A stretch of DNA of 64,000 bases, taken from the NCBI RefSeq assembly GCF_017875235.1, contig NZ_JAGGMI010000012.1, positions 62,001-126,000 of the forward strand. The letters are read 5' to 3'. The position numbers and the translations under genes were made by a program. This document shows, piece after piece, positions 61,042 through 64,000 of this stretch (within the stretch, counting starts at the first letter, position 1; every line of letters begins with the position of its first letter). Below the pieces are notes generated by a model, which worked only from the letters and a program-made list of their open reading frames with translations, had not been told where the DNA came from and did no database searches. The stretch comes from Asticcacaulis solisilvae. GTDB taxonomy: Bacteria; Pseudomonadota; Alphaproteobacteria; Caulobacterales; Caulobacteraceae.

Positions 61042-63231
61042 GTGTTGTTTAACCAGAACCTCCACACCGTCGCCAGCATCGGCCTGTCCATCGGTAAGAA
61101 TGCTGCCGATCTGGTACGCTTCGAAGCGAACGAAGCCCTGGGCGAGCTGTTCCAGCTTACGGTCGAGGTTCTGTTCAGAGACGCCGCGAACCAAAGCGTC
61201 GACCTCGCCAAGTGTCTCGGCGAGGCGGCGACGGTTACCCTCACGCAAGGCAATGGCTCTATCAGGCATTTCCACGGCGTGGTCGTTTCCGTCGCCTTCG
61301 TCGAGCGGACGGTCACCGGCGTTCGCGCGCAGCTGATCATGCGCCCGCGCCTCTATCTTTTTGCGCACAATAAGGACACCCGCCTGTTCGAAGAGATGAC
61401 CGCTCCGGAGATCATCACGTCCGTCCTCGGCGTATGCGGCGTCGCCCACACCAAGAAGCTGTCCGGTACCTACCGCAAGCGCGGCTACACAACCCAATTT
61501 GGTGAAAGCCACTTCGCCTTCATCTCCCGGCTGATGGAAGAAGAAGGCATCTACTACTACTTCACCCACAACGAAGCCGCGCATACCCTTGTCCTAAGCG
61601 ATAGCAAGTCGTCGCACGACAAAGCCAGGCCTGACCTCCTCGTCTACGATCCGGACATGGACGACATCAATATCGCCAATACCCTGGACAAGGGCGACAA
61701 CTTTGTTCACACCTGGCAGCAGACCCTGTCGGCGTTGGGCCACAAAGAAGTGAACCTGTGGGACAACCTGTTCACCATGCCCGGCAACCACCTCGAACAG
61801 ACGTCCGCGCTGCTGGCTCATCCCGGCGGTAACAAGGTCCCCATGGTCGCCGAGGTCTACGACTTCGAGGGCACTTACGACCTGCACCAACCGGCCAGCG
61901 GCGAAGAGGACGCGGGTGAAGGCAATCGGCATATCCAGTTCGCCAAGGCGCGCGCCAAGCTGCGCAGCGAAATCCTCGAAGCCCGCCGCCGCACCCACGT
62001 TGCCATCGCCCTCTCCCCTATGCTGGCCTGCGGCGCGACCTTCAGGCTTGAGGATCAGCCGAAAGGCATGATTGAGGTCGACGAATTCCTGATGACCCGC
62101 GTGCGCACCGTCGTCTATGGCGCGGGCTTTGAAAGCGGCAGCGGGAAGTCGGCCGAGAATATCACCGAGATGGAGGTCATTCCGCACGACACGCCGTGGC
62201 GCAGCGAGCCCGCAACGCCGCGGCCGATCGCCCACGGCCCCCAGACCGCGATCGTGGTGGGCCCCAAGGACGAGGAAATCTTCACCGACAAGTACGGCCG
62301 CGTAAAGGTCCAGTTCCCCTGGGACCGGGTCGGCAAGAACGACCCCCACAGTTCGGCCTGGCTGCGCGTGGCCCAGACCGGCGGGCTTGGCAATATCAAC
62401 ATGCCGCGCGTCGGCCATGAGGTCCTGGTCGGCTTCCTGGACGGCAATCCCGATCGCCCCATCGTCATCGGCCGGCTGTTCAACGCCGAGCAGATGCCGA
62501 TCTATGCGCTGCCGGATCACAAGACGCGGACGGTCTGGCGCAGCAAGACCTACGGCGTGCCGACCGGCAAGAGCGCCACGGAGGCGCTGGACAAGGAATC
62601 GAAGCCGCTGGACGACGTCAAGGATACCGACGGCAACGAACTGCGCTTCGAAGACAAGTACGGCGAGGAAGAAGTATTCCTGCTGGCCCACCGCAACATG
62701 AACACGCGCGTGCGCTTCGACGAGACGCACCATGTCGGCCGCAACCAGGAAACCAAGATCTGGTTCGACGCCGTCCGTGACGTCGAACGCGACCAGTCCG
62801 TGTCCATTGGCCGCGACTCCGAAGTCAAGATCGGTCAGCACAGCACGATCGAAACCACGGGCAATGAAAAGCGGACCGTTAAGGGCACCAGCGACGTTAC
62901 CATAACCGGCAGTCATACGGTTCTGATGGAGGCCGAAGCCTCCTACACGACCAAGGGCAAGAATACCGTCAAGGTCGATGGCGACGACAAGCAGGATTAC
63001 GGCGGCAAGTCCGAAATCGATGTCGGCTCGACCCTGACCATCAAGGCCGGAACCAAAATCGTGCTGTCCGTTGGCGGCAACTCGATCGAGATTTCGCAAA
63101 CCGGCATCAAGATCAACGGCACCATGGTCAAGATAGACGCGCAGGCAACCGCCGACTTTTCGGGCGCCATGACGACGGTCAAGGCGTCCGGCGTCCTGAC
63201 CGCCCAGGGTAGCCTGGTGAAAATAAACTAG
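61042..63231 (+). CDS. vgrG: T6SS spike protein VgrG (TssI)
   Basis: The 729-residue product has the gp27-like part (about 1-370: RFEANEALGELFQLTVEVLF, QFGESHFAFISRLMEEEGIYYYF) and the gp5-like OB domain with PRPIAHGPQTAIVVGPKDEEIFTDKYGRVKVQFPWD. GNINMPRVGHEVLVGFLDGNPDRPIVIGRLFN follows. A long beta-helix spike completes it (VKGTSDVTITG, SEIDVGSTLTIKAGTKIVLSVGG). No effector extension is seen at the C-terminus, so it is a structural VgrG. GTG at 61042 was used; AGGGAG stands before it, and the TTG in the next codon has better spacing. It leads the plus-strand operon. Confidence 0.95.
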   Translation: MLFNQNLHTVASIGLSIGKNAADLVRFEANEALGELFQLTVEVLFRDAANQSVDLAKCLGEAATVTLTQGNGSIRHFHGVVVSVAFVERTVTGVRAQLIMRPRLYLFAHNKDTRLFEEMTAPEIITSVLGVCGVAHTKKLSGTYRKRGYTTQFGESHFAFISRLMEEEGIYYYFTHNEAAHTLVLSDSKSSHDKARPDLLVYDPDMDDINIANTLDKGDNFVHTWQQTLSALGHKEVNLWDNLFTMPGNHLEQTSALLAHPGGNKVPMVAEVYDFEGTYDLHQPASGEEDAGEGNRHIQFAKARAKLRSEILEARRRTHVAIALSPMLACGATFRLEDQPKGMIEVDEFLMTRVRTVVYGAGFESGSGKSAENITEMEVIPHDTPWRSEPATPRPIAHGPQTAIVVGPKDEEIFTDKYGRVKVQFPWDRVGKNDPHSSAWLRVAQTGGLGNINMPRVGHEVLVGFLDGNPDRPIVIGRLFNAEQMPIYALPDHKTRTVWRSKTYGVPTGKSATEALDKESKPLDDVKDTDGNELRFEDKYGEEEVFLLAHRNMNTRVRFDETHHVGRNQETKIWFDAVRDVERDQSVSIGRDSEVKIGQHSTIETTGNEKRTVKGTSDVTITGSHTVLMEAEASYTTKGKNTVKVDGDDKQDYGGKSEIDVGSTLTIKAGTKIVLSVGGNSIEISQTGIKINGTMVKIDAQATADFSGAMTTVKASGVLTAQGSLVKIN

Positions 63232-63234
63232 GGA

Positions 63235-63795
63235 ATGGCCATGTCCGAATGGGCTTTGATACAGTGGTCGCAGGCGCGCCAGATCACGCAGACCATGGGC
63301 ATAAAGGATGCCCAGGCGCCGGCGGCCGGAATTACTCCCGGACAGCATTTCGCCAGTCTGGTCGCGGCCGACCGCCTGCCCGATGCCGTGCAGTTCCTGG
63401 CGCACGCCCTGCCGCGTTACGAAGCCGTGCAATGGGCGGCCAACGCCATGGGACGCTTACGGCCCGCCGCCGACCGCGACCTCGACGAAGCCCGCGCCTT
63501 CGATACCGCCCACCAATGGCTGCGCGACCCTGACGAACGTCTGCGCCGGACAGCCGAGTCCCTGGCCGAAGCCATGGAAGAGCCGGTGCCGGAAAAGCTG
63601 CTGCTTCAGGCCATCTTCCTGTCGGGCGGCTCGATCGCTCCGGAAGACCTGCCGCCCGTGCATCCGCGCCCTGATACCGCCGCCAAGCTGGCCGGCGCGG
63701 CCATATTGCTGGCCGCCTTCGCCACGCCGGAGCCGCAAAACGCGCTGAAGCAGGTTTTGCAGGATGGCGAAAAGCTGGCGACACGCGTATCCTGA
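63235..63795 (+). CDS. Uncharacterised T6SS-linked protein, possibly DUF6931
   Basis: The 186-residue product has no signal peptide or membrane helix and is helical and alanine-rich, with FLAHALPRYEAVQWAANAMG near residues 54-73. This resembles the DUF6931 family of alphaproteobacterial T6SS clusters (from memory; not verified). It starts 3 bp after vgrG and is followed 4 bp later by the FHA gene, so it surely belongs to the operon. A chaperone or adaptor for a VgrG-linked effector is one idea without direct support. Confidence 0.62.
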   Translation: MAMSEWALIQWSQARQITQTMGIKDAQAPAAGITPGQHFASLVAADRLPDAVQFLAHALPRYEAVQWAANAMGRLRPAADRDLDEARAFDTAHQWLRDPDERLRRTAESLAEAMEEPVPEKLLLQAIFLSGGSIAPEDLPPVHPRPDTAAKLAGAAILLAAFATPEPQNALKQVLQDGEKLATRVS

Positions 63796-63799
63796 CAGC

Positions 63800-64000
63800 A
63801 TGAGCCTTACCCTGACGATCCTGGGCCGCGACCGGCTTGACAATGGTCTTCCCGCCCACCTGCAACTCAATGAACGCGGCGCCATTATCGGCCGCTCGCC
63901 AACGGTAAGCTGGTGCCTTCCCGACCCCAGCAACTTCGTTTCATCGCGTCACTGCGAAATCAGCTATCGCGACGGCGGCTACTGGCTTAGCGACACCAGC
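63800..64000 (+). CDS. tagH: FHA-domain protein, TagH/ImpI-like, N-terminal part (cut by window end)
   Basis: The visible 67 residues begin MSLTLTILGRDRLDNG and contain the FHA core: GAIIGRSPTVSWCLPDPSNFVSSRHCEISYRDGGYWLSDTS, with the GRS and SSRH phosphothreonine-binding signatures. FHA proteins in T6SS clusters are targets or readers of threonine phosphorylation. The gene continues past 64000, so length and C-terminal domain are unknown. Probably the first of further T6SS genes such as tssJKLM. Confidence 0.87.
   Translation, partial: MSLTLTILGRDRLDNGLPAHLQLNERGAIIGRSPTVSWCLPDPSNFVSSRHCEISYRDGGYWLSDTS

Overview
The window reads as chromosomal DNA of a free-living, polysaccharide-degrading alphaproteobacterium, most likely Caulobacteraceae (Asticcacaulis-like). 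The reasons are high GC coding DNA with AT-rich promoter gaps, several very large TonB-dependent receptors each beside its own glycoside hydrolases, a tryptophan-halogenase-type flavoprotein beside a receptor operon, and many exported enzymes with Tat-like leaders. The genus is an inference. No rRNA, tRNA, CRISPR array, transposase or integrase was seen.

Region 1 (1-20119) is a pectin / rhamnogalacturonan locus. It holds the end of a GH127 beta-L-arabinofuranosidase and a secreted Svx/AvrXca-like metalloprotein on the plus strand. On the minus strand lies the series PL10 pectate lyase, GH28 polygalacturonase, TonB-dependent receptor, GH105-DUF4861 fusion, exported PL22 oligogalacturonate lyase and IclR regulator. 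Two large six-hairpin-type glycosidases of unassigned family follow (14281-16551 and 16766-20119). Polymer would be cut outside, imported through the receptor, and reduced to unsaturated monomers in the periplasm.

Region 2 (20418-37000) is probably a beta-1,2-glucan locus: LacI regulator, TonB-dependent receptor, GH144-type endoglucanase lipoprotein, a 998-residue discoidin-containing (alpha/alpha)6 protein, GH3 beta-glucosidase and GPH-type sugar symporter, all on the minus strand. An MFS exporter-like gene converges on this operon. Three perfect LacI operators (TGTAAGCGCTTACA) precede the regulator. Behind it sits a ROK regulator with its own palindromic operator and a flavin-dependent halogenase homologue.

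Region 3 (37053-45824) is a galactan locus: GH53 endo-galactanase, ECF sigma factor, FecR-type anti-sigma factor, STN-domain TonB receptor and exported GH2 beta-galactosidase. This is a complete cell-surface-signalling circuit apparently devoted to a plant glycan. The receptor mRNA leader can fold so that its own Shine-Dalgarno sequence is hidden.

Region 4 (45904-47288) holds a secreted SGNH esterase and a small WGR / DUF4031 pair.

Region 5 (47285-64000) is a type VI secretion cluster. On the minus strand: OmpA-like protein, TssA, TssB, TssC, Hcp, TagJ/ImpE, TssE, TssF, TssG and ClpV, ending in a lipase translationally coupled to a two-domain methyltransferase. Divergently, on the plus strand: VgrG, an uncharacterised 186-residue protein and an FHA protein cut by the window end. 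The membrane-complex genes (TssJKLM) are not in the window and are expected beyond position 64000.
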